A DNA stretch of 64,000 bases from Pseudomonas viridiflava (GTDB taxonomy: Bacteria; Pseudomonadota; Gammaproteobacteria; Pseudomonadales; Pseudomonadaceae). Positions 1 to 8,559 of this stretch are shown piece after piece. The notes beneath the pieces are model-generated. The model was not told the origin of the DNA, ran no database searches, and worked only from the letters and a program-made list of their open reading frames with translations. Position numbers and translations under genes: made by a program. Location: assembly GCF_900590885.1 (NCBI RefSeq), contig NZ_UUON01000004.1:662821-726820 (forward strand), written 5' to 3'. How positions within the stretch are numbered: the stretch's first letter is position 1; every line of letters begins with the position of its first letter.

Positions 1-89
1 GCCGACCAGATGATGTCCAGGTGCGGGGCAGTGGAGAAGGCGAAGTTGATCAGCACGACGCTGCTGATGTAGGCGATCAGGAAGAGCAT
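1..89 (-). CDS. VUT-family (queuosine precursor transporter-like) membrane protein, N-terminal fragment
   Basis: Only the first 29 codons lie in the window; the gene runs off the left edge. The visible residues start MLFLIAYISSVVLINFAFST and form a hydrophobic first membrane segment followed by a short polar stretch and a tryptophan. This matches the start of the VUT/YhhQ family, whose members are integral membrane proteins proposed to import queuosine precursors. The queuosine genes tgt and queA also occur in the window but far away, so they add no support by neighbourhood. The identification rests on a short N-terminus remembered from the family and should be read as likely rather than proven. 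Confidence 0.6.
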   Translation of the reverse strand, partial: MLFLIAYISSVVLINFAFSTAPHLDIIWS

Positions 90-159
90 GGGGCGAGGGA
101 CCTGTGGGCAAGGGGCACAGGGTACTTCACATTTTGAAATATGTCGTCTGGGAGGGCCT

Positions 160-247
160 CATCGGGGGCAAGCCCCCTCCCACAGGTGACCGTGTTTCTC
201 CTGCAGGAGTGCCGTCAAAATGTGGGAGGGGGCTTGCCCCCGATAGC
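160..247. repeat. REPIN: two inverted REP elements
   Basis: An inverted pair of REP sequences. The left arm (160-184) reads CATCGGGGGCAAGCCCCCTC and continues CCACA; the right arm (221-247) is TGTGGGAGGGGGCTTGCCCC followed by CGATAGC. Each arm carries its own GGGGGC-AA-GCCCCC hairpin. It fills the gap between the VUT gene and the DUF1289 gene. Confidence 0.9.
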
Positions 248-253
248 AATCTG

Positions 254-469
254 TCAGCCGCCAGATTTGCCAGGAGTCATCCACACCATCCCACCCGCCA
301 CCGCCCGCTCATGGCACAACCCCAACACCACCCGGCGCTCGGCGTTATCCATGCGGCTCCAACGCGTAATCTCATCCACCGTCCGCTGGCAGCCGGTGCA
401 AATGTCATCGTCATCCAGCGCGCAAATGCTCACGCACGGCGAGGCGACGGGGCGTTCTATCGGGTTCAT
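254..469 (-). CDS. DUF1289-domain small cysteine protein
   Basis: A 71-residue protein with the DUF1289 signature: cysteines C12 and C16 (SPCVSIC), then C24 and C27 (CTGC), followed by EITRW. Four closely spaced cysteines suggest metal or iron-sulfur binding, but the function of the family is unknown. The start codon overlaps the stop of the upstream carbonic anhydrase gene by four bases (466-469), so translation is probably coupled and the two are likely co-transcribed, together with the Nudix gene further upstream. Confidence 0.85.
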   Translation of the reverse strand: MNPIERPVASPCVSICALDDDDICTGCQRTVDEITRWSRMDNAERRVVLGLCHERAVAGGMVWMTPGKSGG

Positions 470-990
470 TCTTCCTGCTCAGCCAAGTCACGCGCATAGC
501 GCTGCGCGTTATGCACATAGTGTGCGGCGCTGGCCTCGAGCATGTTCTTCTGCGCGTCGGTCAGCTCACGCACCACCTTGCCGGGCGAGCCCATCACCAG
601 CGAGCCGTCGGGGATTTCCTTGCCTTCGCCGATCAGCGAATTGGCGCCGATGATGCAATGCTTGCCGATTTTGGCGCCGTTGAGGATCACCGCGTTGATG
701 CCGATCAGGCTGTAATCGCCCACCGTACAGCCGTGCAGCATGGCGTTGTGGCCGATGGTCACGCCGGTGCCGAGGGTCAGCGGGTAGCCCATGTCGGTGT
801 GCATCACGCTGCCGTCCTGCACGTTGCTGTTCTTGCCGATCAGGATCAGTTCGTTGTCGCCACGCAACACCGCGTTGAACCAGACGTTGGCGCCCTCCTC
901 CAGCTTGACCTTGCCCACCAGCGTGGCATTGGGGGCCACCCAACTGGTTGGGTGCGTCTCGACGCGGGCGTCGCCCAGGCGGTATTTCAT
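466..990 (-). CDS. Gamma-class carbonic anhydrase family protein (YrdA/PaaY-like)
   Basis: This 174-residue protein is a left-handed beta-helix made of hexapeptide repeats (for example [20 protein letters not shown]). The three histidines expected to bind metal in gamma carbonic anhydrases are present at H64, H81 and H86 ([12 protein letters not shown]). Family members are trimers; some hydrate CO2 and some have no measured activity or other roles, so catalytic function is an inference. It is the middle gene of a three-gene minus-strand operon, 35 bp after the Nudix gene and overlapping the DUF1289 gene by 4 bp. The length is normal for the family. Confidence 0.88.
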   Translation of the reverse strand: MKYRLGDARVETHPTSWVAPNATLVGKVKLEEGANVWFNAVLRGDNELILIGKNSNVQDGSVMHTDMGYPLTLGTGVTIGHNAMLHGCTVGDYSLIGINAVILNGAKIGKHCIIGANSLIGEGKEIPDGSLVMGSPGKVVRELTDAQKNMLEASAAHYVHNAQRYARDLAEQEE

Positions 991-1025
991 GGTGTGTCCT
1001 CACGGCTCGCCATTCAAACGATGGC

Positions 1026-1628
1026 TCAGGTATTGATGAAGCTTTTGGGCGGCTGGTGCAGGCTGATCTGGGCGTCGTCATAGAGCAGGTTGATCAGCTC
1101 CACGATCATGATCGCCGTCAGCCCCCAGATCTTGTATTCGCCAAACCGGTAGCTGGGCACATACCAGCTGCGGCCCTGGTAATCGATTCTGTGGGTATGT
1201 TCACGCGGGTCCTGTCGGAAAAAATCCAGCGGCACGCTGAACACCGCCGCAATCTCGGCATCGTTGGCCAGGTATTCGACGTAATCGGGGATAACGCCTA
1301 CATAAGGCGTAACCCGGATGCCATGCAGGGAAATCAGCGGGCTCAGCGGGCCGATGACTTCCACCAGGCCAGGCGGCAGGCCGATTTCTTCTTCGGCTTC
1401 GCGCAGCGCGGTGAAGATCAGGTCCGGGTCTTCGGGGTCGCGGCGCCCGCCGGGGAAGGCCACTTCGCCGCCATGGGTCGACAGGCCGCTGGCGCGCAGG
1501 GTCAGGATCAGCTCAGGTTCGTCACTGCGGGTAATCGGCACCAGCACCGCGGCCTCGGGGAAACGCCCGTCGGTTTCCAGCGTATGGGGGGTGTGATTGC
1601 TTACCCGGCGAAGTAGCTCGTCCAGCAT
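1026..1628 (-). CDS. CoA pyrophosphatase-type Nudix hydrolase
   Basis: A 200-residue Nudix protein of the NudL/UPF0035 type, expected to hydrolyse coenzyme A or its derivatives to 4'-phosphopantetheine and 3',5'-ADP. The family features are seen in order: LTLRASGLSTHGGEVAFPGG at about residues 42-61, then the Nudix helix LREAEEEIGL at about 75-84. The gap between the PGG and the REAEEE part is longer than in classical Nudix boxes, as is usual for the CoA group. It is the first gene of the operon with the carbonic anhydrase and DUF1289 genes and diverges from a second Nudix gene that starts 132 bp away. Confidence 0.85.
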   Translation of the reverse strand: MLDELLRRVSNHTPHTLETDGRFPEAAVLVPITRSDEPELILTLRASGLSTHGGEVAFPGGRRDPEDPDLIFTALREAEEEIGLPPGLVEVIGPLSPLISLHGIRVTPYVGVIPDYVEYLANDAEIAAVFSVPLDFFRQDPREHTHRIDYQGRSWYVPSYRFGEYKIWGLTAIMIVELINLLYDDAQISLHQPPKSFINT

Positions 1629-1760
1629 GAGTCATCTCGGTCTGTTGGCTACCTTGCATCATGCACCAAAGCTGCCGGGCGCCCAACCCCAAAACCCGAC
1701 GACACCTTGCAGCCCCCCGCCAGCCACGCCAAGATAGGCGCACTTTCCAGGAACCCCAGC

Positions 1761-2309
1761 ATGAATTTCTGCAGCCAGTGCGGTAAACCGGTTACCCAGC
1801 GCATCCCCGAAGGCGACGGTCGCCTGCGTTATGTGTGTGATCACTGCTCGACCATTCACTACCAGAACCCCAATATTGTCGCCGGCACCGTGCCGGTGTG
1901 GGGCGACAAGGTGCTGCTGTGCCGCCGCGCCATCGAACCGCGCCTGGGCTACTGGACCCTGCCCGCCGGTTTCATGGAAAACGGCGAAACCGTCGAACAG
2001 GCCGCCATGCGCGAAACCCTGGAAGAAGCCTGCGCCCGCGTGCGCAACCTCAGCATCTATACGCTGATCGACGTGCCGCACATCAGCCAGGTGCATATCT
2101 TCTACCGCGCCGAACTGGTCGACCTGGATTTCGCCGCAGGCCCCGAAAGCCTTGAAGTGCAGCTGTTCGACGAAGCCGATATCCCTTGGTCCGAGCTGGC
2201 TTTCCGCACGGTGGCACGTACCTTAGAATGCTTTTTCGCTGACCGCAGGCTGCAGTCGTACCCGGTGCGCAGCGAGGCTGTGCCGCCGATGGGCAAGCCC
2301 GCTCAATAA
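1761..2309 (+). CDS. NUDIX hydrolase with N-terminal zinc ribbon
   Basis: A 182-residue protein with a C4/C7 and C26/C29 zinc ribbon (FCSQCG, VCDHCS) and a perfect Nudix box: G70-x5-E76-x7-R84-E85-T-L-E88-E89. The zinc ribbon resembles that of NADH pyrophosphatase NudC, but the protein is shorter and the substrate cannot be told from sequence. The ATG at 1761 is chosen because the ribbon begins immediately after it; an in-frame extension to 1707 has no domain content. It is divergent from the NudL-like gene and is followed 37 bp later by the L,D-transpeptidase gene. Confidence 0.85.
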   Translation: MNFCSQCGKPVTQRIPEGDGRLRYVCDHCSTIHYQNPNIVAGTVPVWGDKVLLCRRAIEPRLGYWTLPAGFMENGETVEQAAMRETLEEACARVRNLSIYTLIDVPHISQVHIFYRAELVDLDFAAGPESLEVQLFDEADIPWSELAFRTVARTLECFFADRRLQSYPVRSEAVPPMGKPAQ

Positions 2310-2346
2310 CACTCCGGCAGATGACCTTTGAAGGGATACCGTTTTA

Positions 2347-2850
2347 ATGCGTTGGTTGCTCGCTGTTATCTGCCTGTCGTTCGCCACCCTGTCCCCCGCC
2401 GCCGTTGTGCAAACCCTGGGCGGCAAAACTGTCGAGAAAGTCCTGGTGCTCAAGTCGGCCCACCAGTTGCAGTTGATCAACGACGGCCAGCCGTTCAAGA
2501 CCTACCGTATTTCCCTGGGTAAAAACCCCAAGGGCCACAAGCTGATCGAGGGCGACCGCCGCACCCCGGAAGGCCTGTACTGGATCGACTGGCGCAAGAC
2601 CAGCGACCGCTTCAACCTGGCCATGCACATCTCCTACCCGAATATCAGCGACGCCGCCCGCGCGCGCCGCGAAGGCGTGAAGCCCGGCAGCATGATCATG
2701 ATCCACGGCACGCCCGACACCGAAGACTACCCGGAGCAGTGGTTTCACACCCTGGACTGGACCGACGGCTGCATCGGCATGCGCAACGTCGATATGCGTG
2801 AAGTCTGGAACCTGGTCAAAGACGGCACCCTGATCGAGATTCGGCCGTAA
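2347..2850 (+). CDS. L,D-transpeptidase (YkuD-domain) family protein
   Basis: A 167-residue exported protein. Residues 1-18 form a signal peptide (MRWLLAVICLSFATLSPAAV), with no clear lipobox. The YkuD fold follows, with the catalytic histidine H120 (IHGTPD) and the nucleophile C142 in TDGCIGMRN. Family members form 3-3 peptidoglycan crosslinks or attach proteins to peptidoglycan; the short YafK/ErfK-like length does not say which. It acts in the periplasm. It lies downstream of the zinc-ribbon Nudix gene in the same direction, and 263 bp of non-coding DNA follow it. Confidence 0.85.
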   Translation: MRWLLAVICLSFATLSPAAVVQTLGGKTVEKVLVLKSAHQLQLINDGQPFKTYRISLGKNPKGHKLIEGDRRTPEGLYWIDWRKTSDRFNLAMHISYPNISDAARARREGVKPGSMIMIHGTPDTEDYPEQWFHTLDWTDGCIGMRNVDMREVWNLVKDGTLIEIRP

Positions 2851-2965
2851 TCACGTACCGTTCGTAAAATAATCTGAAAATAATTCCTGCCCCTGGCAGC
2901 GCCTGCCGGTGAATACCAGTTCACCGCGCCGGGCTGCGTGCTTCTGCGCGCGATAAAGACCTCTC

Positions 2966-2983
2966 TAATACCACTTGATACCA
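2966..2983 (-). promoter_or_regulatory. Operator-like site 1 upstream of the nag operon
   Basis: On the minus strand this reads TGGTATCAAGTGGTATTA, two TGGTAT copies in direct orientation with a 10-base period. It is nearly the same sequence as site 2 but inverted. The location upstream of a HutC-type regulator and the nag genes suggests binding by that regulator; this is an inference. Confidence 0.5.
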
Positions 2984-3038
2984 GGCCCCATTACAGGGCC
3001 TTGAAACCAGTGCCTGCACCGTTTTGGTTGCATTGACA

Positions 3039-3058
3039 TGGTATTTAAGTGGTATTAA
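3039..3058 (+). promoter_or_regulatory. Operator-like site 2 upstream of the nag operon
   Basis: On the plus strand this reads TGGTATTTAAGTGGTATTAA, a second copy of the TGGTAT direct repeat, here with an 11-base period and opposite in orientation to site 1. The AT-rich sequence sits about 55 bp before the nagR start, where it would overlap or lie near the promoter. I see nothing else in the 2851-3113 gap. Confidence 0.5.
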
Positions 3059-3113
3059 TTTCCGGCCATTACCGGGCGACAACACTCCAATAACCGCATC
3101 GGAAACCTGAACC

Positions 3114-3872
3114 ATGAATCCCATCCTGGCCCTGCGCCCCGACGACAAACAATCCACGCCGCTGTACCTGCAATTGGCGCGCAAGCTGGAAGCGGCGATC
3201 CATGCCGGCCAGTGGACGTCCGAGCAGGCGCTGCCCTCGGAGCGCATGCTCAGCGAGCAATTGAGCATCTCGCGCGTCACCGCCCGCAAGGCGCTGGAAG
3301 TGTTGTTTGCGCAAGGGCTGATCCGCCGCAACCAAGGCTCCGGCACGTTTATTTCGCCTCGCCTGGAGCAGCCGCTCTCCCGCCTGTCCGGGTTCAGCGA
3401 GATGTTGCGGCTCAAGGGCTTTGTGCCCACCTCCCAATGGCTGGAGCGTGAGATCACCCAGCCGACCCACGAAGAGCTGATTCGCCTGGGCTTGTCGCCC
3501 GCCGACAAAGTGGCGCGGCTCAAGCGTTTGCGCAAAGCCGATGACACCGTGATGGCCATTGAAATGACCACCCTGCCCGCCTCGGTGCTGCCGCAGCCGC
3601 AAGCCATCGGCAACTCGCTGTACGAATACCTCGAAGGCATCGGCAAGCCCGTGGTGCGTGCCCTGCAGCACATCCAGGCAATCAATGCCTCGGACGAGTT
3701 CGCCAGGCTGGTGGGCATCGCCCCCGGCACCGCCATGCTGCTGATGACCCGGGTCGGCTACACCGCCGACAACACGCCGATTGAAATCACCGACACCTAC
3801 TGCCGCAACGACTACTACGACTTCGTCGCAGAACTGCGCCGCCATGACTACTCCGCTGAACTGCGCATTTAG
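3114..3872 (+). CDS. nagR: GntR/HutC-family regulator of N-acetylglucosamine genes
   Basis: A 252-residue regulator with an N-terminal winged helix (about residues 10-75; SERMLSEQLSISRVTARKAL) and a C-terminal UTRA ligand-binding domain (about 95-240; TYCRNDYYDFVAELRR). This is the HutC subfamily that includes NagR/NagQ and DasR, which sense phosphorylated amino sugars and usually repress the nag genes. It is the first gene of the nag operon, 10 bp before nagA, so it probably also controls its own expression. The two TGGTAT-repeat sites upstream are the likely operators. NagQ is an equally valid name. Confidence 0.85.
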   Translation: MNPILALRPDDKQSTPLYLQLARKLEAAIHAGQWTSEQALPSERMLSEQLSISRVTARKALEVLFAQGLIRRNQGSGTFISPRLEQPLSRLSGFSEMLRLKGFVPTSQWLEREITQPTHEELIRLGLSPADKVARLKRLRKADDTVMAIEMTTLPASVLPQPQAIGNSLYEYLEGIGKPVVRALQHIQAINASDEFARLVGIAPGTAMLLMTRVGYTADNTPIEITDTYCRNDYYDFVAELRRHDYSAELRI

Positions 3873-3882
3873 AGAACTGCCC

Positions 3883-4969
<1,087 letters not shown>

Positions 4970-4989
<20 letters not shown>

Positions 4990-5992
4990 AGAGGCCCTGG
5001 CCTCCGCTGACGCGGTTGCCGCGCAACTGCAACGCCTGAGCCCGATACTTGAGGAAGTCGCCGGCCGCCTGCGTCGCCAGCCGCCGCAAGTGGCGATGAC
5101 CATCGCGCGCGGCAGCTCGGACCACGCCGCCAGCTACTTCGCCTACCTGGCCATGCAGCATGTGGGCATCCCGGTGGCGTCGTTGCCGATGTCGGTGGTG
5201 ACCTTGTTGCAGGCGCCGCTGAAAGTCAGTGGCCAGGTGGCGTTCGGCTTCTCGCAGTCGGGCCAGAGCCCGGACCTGGTCAACAGCCTGCGCCTGCTGC
5301 GCAAGCGCGGGGCCTTGAGCATCTCGCTCGTCAACGCCGAAGACTCGCCACTGGAGGCCGCCTGTGAGTTTCACGTGCCACTGTGCGCCGGGCCGGAACT
5401 CAGCGTGGCCGCGACCAAAAGTTTTATCGCCACCCTCAGCGCCAGCGCGCAGTTGGTCGGCCACTGGAACCAGGAAGCCGACTTGCTGCAAGCCTGCCAC
5501 GCGCTCCCCGATGAGTTGCGTGGCGCTGCGAAGCAGGATTGGACACTCGCCATCGACGCCCTCAAAGGCAGCCAGCGCTTGATGGTGATCGGCCGTGGCG
5601 CCGGGTTTGCCATCGCCCAGGAAGCCGCGCTCAAGCTCAAGGAAACCTCGGCGATCCAGGCCGAAGCCTTCAGCAGCGCCGAAGTGCGCCACGGACCTAT
5701 GGCCTTGATCGACGCACACTACCCGCTGCTGATCTTCGCCCCACGCGGCGCCGAACAAGCCGGCCTGCTGAGCCTGGCCGCCGACATGCGCCAGCGCGGC
5801 GCCCGCGTGTTGCTGGCCGCGCCGGACGATATTGCCGAACGCGACCTGACCCTGAGCCGCGCCGAGCACCCGAGCCTGGACCCGATCCTGGCAATCCAGA
5901 GTTTTTACGTGATGGCCGCCGGCCTGGCAGTGGCCAGGGGCATGGACCCCGACCAGCCGCGCCACCTGAGCAAAGTCACCCGCACTCACTGA
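4970..5992 (+). CDS. SIS-domain glucosamine-6-phosphate deaminase (NagB-II type)
   Basis: This 340-residue protein has two SIS sugar-isomerase domains and resembles the C-terminal half of GlmS without the glutaminase domain. It carries ARGSSDHAA near residue 45 and FGFSQSGQSPD near 90. In this operon it most likely converts glucosamine-6-phosphate to fructose-6-phosphate and ammonia, the role of NagB-II in organisms lacking classical NagB. The start is a TTG at 4970: an AAGGAG ribosome site at 4958-4963 lies six bases before it, whereas the ATG at 4982 is 18 bases away. It overlaps nagA by 20 bp. Confidence 0.87.
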
Positions 5993-6022
5993 GTGGCGTT
6001 TTTCCTGATGAGTACCGTGCCC

Positions 6023-8533
6023 ATGTCCAACAACAATAATGCAGTGACCCTCAGCGCCCCCTTAAGCGGGCCGGTGCTGGCCCTGGGCAACGTCCCCGAT
6101 GAGGTGTTCGCCAGCGGCGCCATGGGCGACGGTATCGCCATCGACCCGCTGAACGACTGCCTGCACGCGCCGTGTGACGGGGAGATCATCCACGTCGCCC
6201 GCACCGGCCACGCGCTGACGATTCGCGCGCACAACGGTGCCGAGCTGCTGATGCACGTGGGCATCGACACCGTGGAACTGAATGGCGAAGGCTTTGCGCT
6301 GCTGGTCAAGCAAGGCGCGCACGTGAGAGAGGGCCAGGCGCTCGTGCAGTTTGACCTGGACCGCATTGCGCGCCAGTGCAAGAGCCTGGTCAGCCTGGTC
6401 ATCCTGACCAACAGCGATCGCTTTGAACTGACGCCACTCGCGCTGCACACGGTCAAGCTCGGCGAGCCGCTGATGCGGGTGGCCGCGCGCTCGACCGCCG
6501 GCGTTCAAACGGCTGTGGATAACTCCAGCACAGAAGCCAGCGCCAGCGTGCGCATCACCCACCGTGGCGGGTTGCATGCGCGCCCGGCGGCGTTGATCCG
6601 CAAGACCGCCCAGGGTTTCAGTAGCAAGGCGTCGCTGCACTTCGGCGATAAGTCGGCGGCGTGCGACAGCTTGATTGGCCTGATGGGCCTGGGCATCGGC
6701 GAAGGCGATGAGGTACGCGTGAGCTGTCGCGGCACAGACGCCGAGGCGGCGTTGCAGGCACTGGTTGCGGCGCTTTCGGTTGCGGTCAAAGAGGAACACC
6801 ACGCGCCCGTTATCGCCGCGCCGCGTCGCGCCAATACCGAAGTCGGTGTGTTGCAAGGTGTATGCGCCGCACCGGGCCTGGTCTGCGGGCCGCTGCTGCG
6901 CCTGGCTGGCATCGAACTGCCGGCCGACACCGGCCAGCATCATGCCGACGAACAACTGCAACGCCTGGACGCGGCGCTCGAGCAGGTGCGCGGCGAAATC
7001 CGCGTCACCCTGGACCACGCCCGCCAACGCAAAAATGTTGAAGAAGAAGACATCTTCGCCGCCCACCTCGCACTGCTCGAAGACCCGGCGCTGCTGGACG
7101 CGGCCACCCACGCCATCGAACACGGCAGCGCCGCCACCCACGCCTGGCGCGATGCGATCCAGGCCCAGTGCGCGGTGTTGCTGGCCTTGGGCAAACCGTT
7201 GTTTGCCGAGCGTTCCAACGACCTGCGCGACTTGCAACAACGCGTCTTACGCGCGCTGCTGGGTGAGGCGTGGCACTTCGAATTGCCGGCCGGGGCGATT
7301 GTCAGCGCCCATGAGCTGACCCCCTCGGACCTGCTGCAACTGAGCGCGCAACAGGCGGCCGGTATCTGCATGGCCGAAGGCGGCGCCACCTCTCACGTGG
7401 CGATCCTGGCGCGGGGTAAAGGCTTGCCGTGTGTCGTCGCGCTGGGCGCAGACCTGCTGGACGTCCCCCAAGGCCAGCGCGTGGTGCTTGACGCCGCCAA
7501 CGGTCGCCTGGAACTGGCGCCCAGCGACGCCCGTCATGCCGAAGTCCACCAGCTTCGCGACGCGCAAAACCTGCGGCGCCAGCAGCAACAGGCCCAGGCC
7601 CAATTGCCGGCGATCACCACTGACGGCGTGACCGTCGAAGTGGCCGCCAATGTCGCCTCCAGCAACGAGGCCCAAGTAGCGTTTGAAAACGGTGCCGATG
7701 GCGTCGGCCTGCTGCGCACCGAATTCCTCTTCGTCGACCGCCGCACCGCGCCGGATGAGCAGGAGCAACGCCAGGCCTATCAAGCCGTGCTGGATGCCAT
7801 GGGCGACAAGTCGGTGATCATCCGCACCATCGACGTCGGCGGCGACAAACAGCTCGACTACCTGCCACTGCCGGTCGAGGCCAACCCGGTACTGGGCTTG
7901 CGCGGCATTCGCCTGGCCCAGGTGCGCCCCGAGGTGCTCGACCAGCAACTGCGTGCGCTGCTGCAAGTATGCCCGCTGCAGCGCTGCCGCATTTTGCTGC
8001 CGATGGTCAGCGAGGTGGATGAACTGCTGCAGATCCGCCAGCGCCTGGATGAGCTTTGCGTGGAGCTGGAACTGACCCAGCGCCCGGAGCTTGGGGTGAT
8101 GATCGAAGTGCCCGCCGCCGCGCTGATGGCCGAGCAGTTGGCCAGGCATGCGGACTTTTTATCGATCGGCACCAATGACCTGTCCCAGTACACCCTGGCC
8201 ATGGACCGCGACCACGCCGGCCTCGCCGCGCGGGTCGATGCCTTGCACCCGGCGCTGCTGCGGCTGATCGCCCAGACCTGCCTGGGCGCGGCCAAACATG
8301 GGCGTTGGGTCGGCGTGTGTGGCGCCCTGGCATCCGACCCGCTGGCCACGCCGGTGCTGGTGGGCCTGGGGGTCAGCGAGCTGTCGGTGAGCCCGCTGCA
8401 AATCGGCGAAATCAAGGACCGCGTCCGCCACTTGGACGCGGCGCAATGCCGGCAATTGAGCCAAGGCCTGCTCGACCTGAGCAGCGCCAAGGCCGTGCGC
8501 CAAGCCTGTCAAACCCACTGGCCGCTGAGCTGA
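6023..8533 (+). CDS. PTS fusion EIIA-HPr-Enzyme I for GlcNAc uptake
   Basis: An 836-residue fusion of three phosphotransfer modules in order: EIIA-Glc (about 10-150; H78 in LLMHVG), HPr (about 170-260; H185 in GGLHARPAA) and Enzyme I (about 275-836; H458 in GGATSHVAILARGKGLP, with a PEP-binding TIM barrel). It passes phosphate from PEP through all three histidines to the EIICB transporter encoded next. The ATG at 6023 is chosen from the family N-terminus; GTG 5993 and ATG 6008 are in frame and possible. Such GlcNAc-dedicated EIIA-HPr-EI fusions (ptsP/nagF) are known in pseudomonads. Confidence 0.9.
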   Translation: MSNNNNAVTLSAPLSGPVLALGNVPDEVFASGAMGDGIAIDPLNDCLHAPCDGEIIHVARTGHALTIRAHNGAELLMHVGIDTVELNGEGFALLVKQGAHVREGQALVQFDLDRIARQCKSLVSLVILTNSDRFELTPLALHTVKLGEPLMRVAARSTAGVQTAVDNSSTEASASVRITHRGGLHARPAALIRKTAQGFSSKASLHFGDKSAACDSLIGLMGLGIGEGDEVRVSCRGTDAEAALQALVAALSVAVKEEHHAPVIAAPRRANTEVGVLQGVCAAPGLVCGPLLRLAGIELPADTGQHHADEQLQRLDAALEQVRGEIRVTLDHARQRKNVEEEDIFAAHLALLEDPALLDAATHAIEHGSAATHAWRDAIQAQCAVLLALGKPLFAERSNDLRDLQQRVLRALLGEAWHFELPAGAIVSAHELTPSDLLQLSAQQAAGICMAEGGATSHVAILARGKGLPCVVALGADLLDVPQGQRVVLDAANGRLELAPSDARHAEVHQLRDAQNLRRQQQQAQAQLPAITTDGVTVEVAANVASSNEAQVAFENGADGVGLLRTEFLFVDRRTAPDEQEQRQAYQAVLDAMGDKSVIIRTIDVGGDKQLDYLPLPVEANPVLGLRGIRLAQVRPEVLDQQLRALLQVCPLQRCRILLPMVSEVDELLQIRQRLDELCVELELTQRPELGVMIEVPAAALMAEQLARHADFLSIGTNDLSQYTLAMDRDHAGLAARVDALHPALLRLIAQTCLGAAKHGRWVGVCGALASDPLATPVLVGLGVSELSVSPLQIGEIKDRVRHLDAAQCRQLSQGLLDLSSAKAVRQACQTHWPLS

Positions 8534-8559
8534 CAACAACAAGAAAAAGGAGACCCGCC

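Noticed and set aside
104..653. Overlapping plus-strand frames over the REPIN and DUF1289/carbonic anhydrase genes
   Set aside because: They translate REP sequence and the complement of real genes; no coding signal.
3781..3882. An N-terminal extension of nagA
   Set aside because: It would overlap nagR by 92 bp, and the extra residues are a threonine-rich stretch with no counterpart in NagA.
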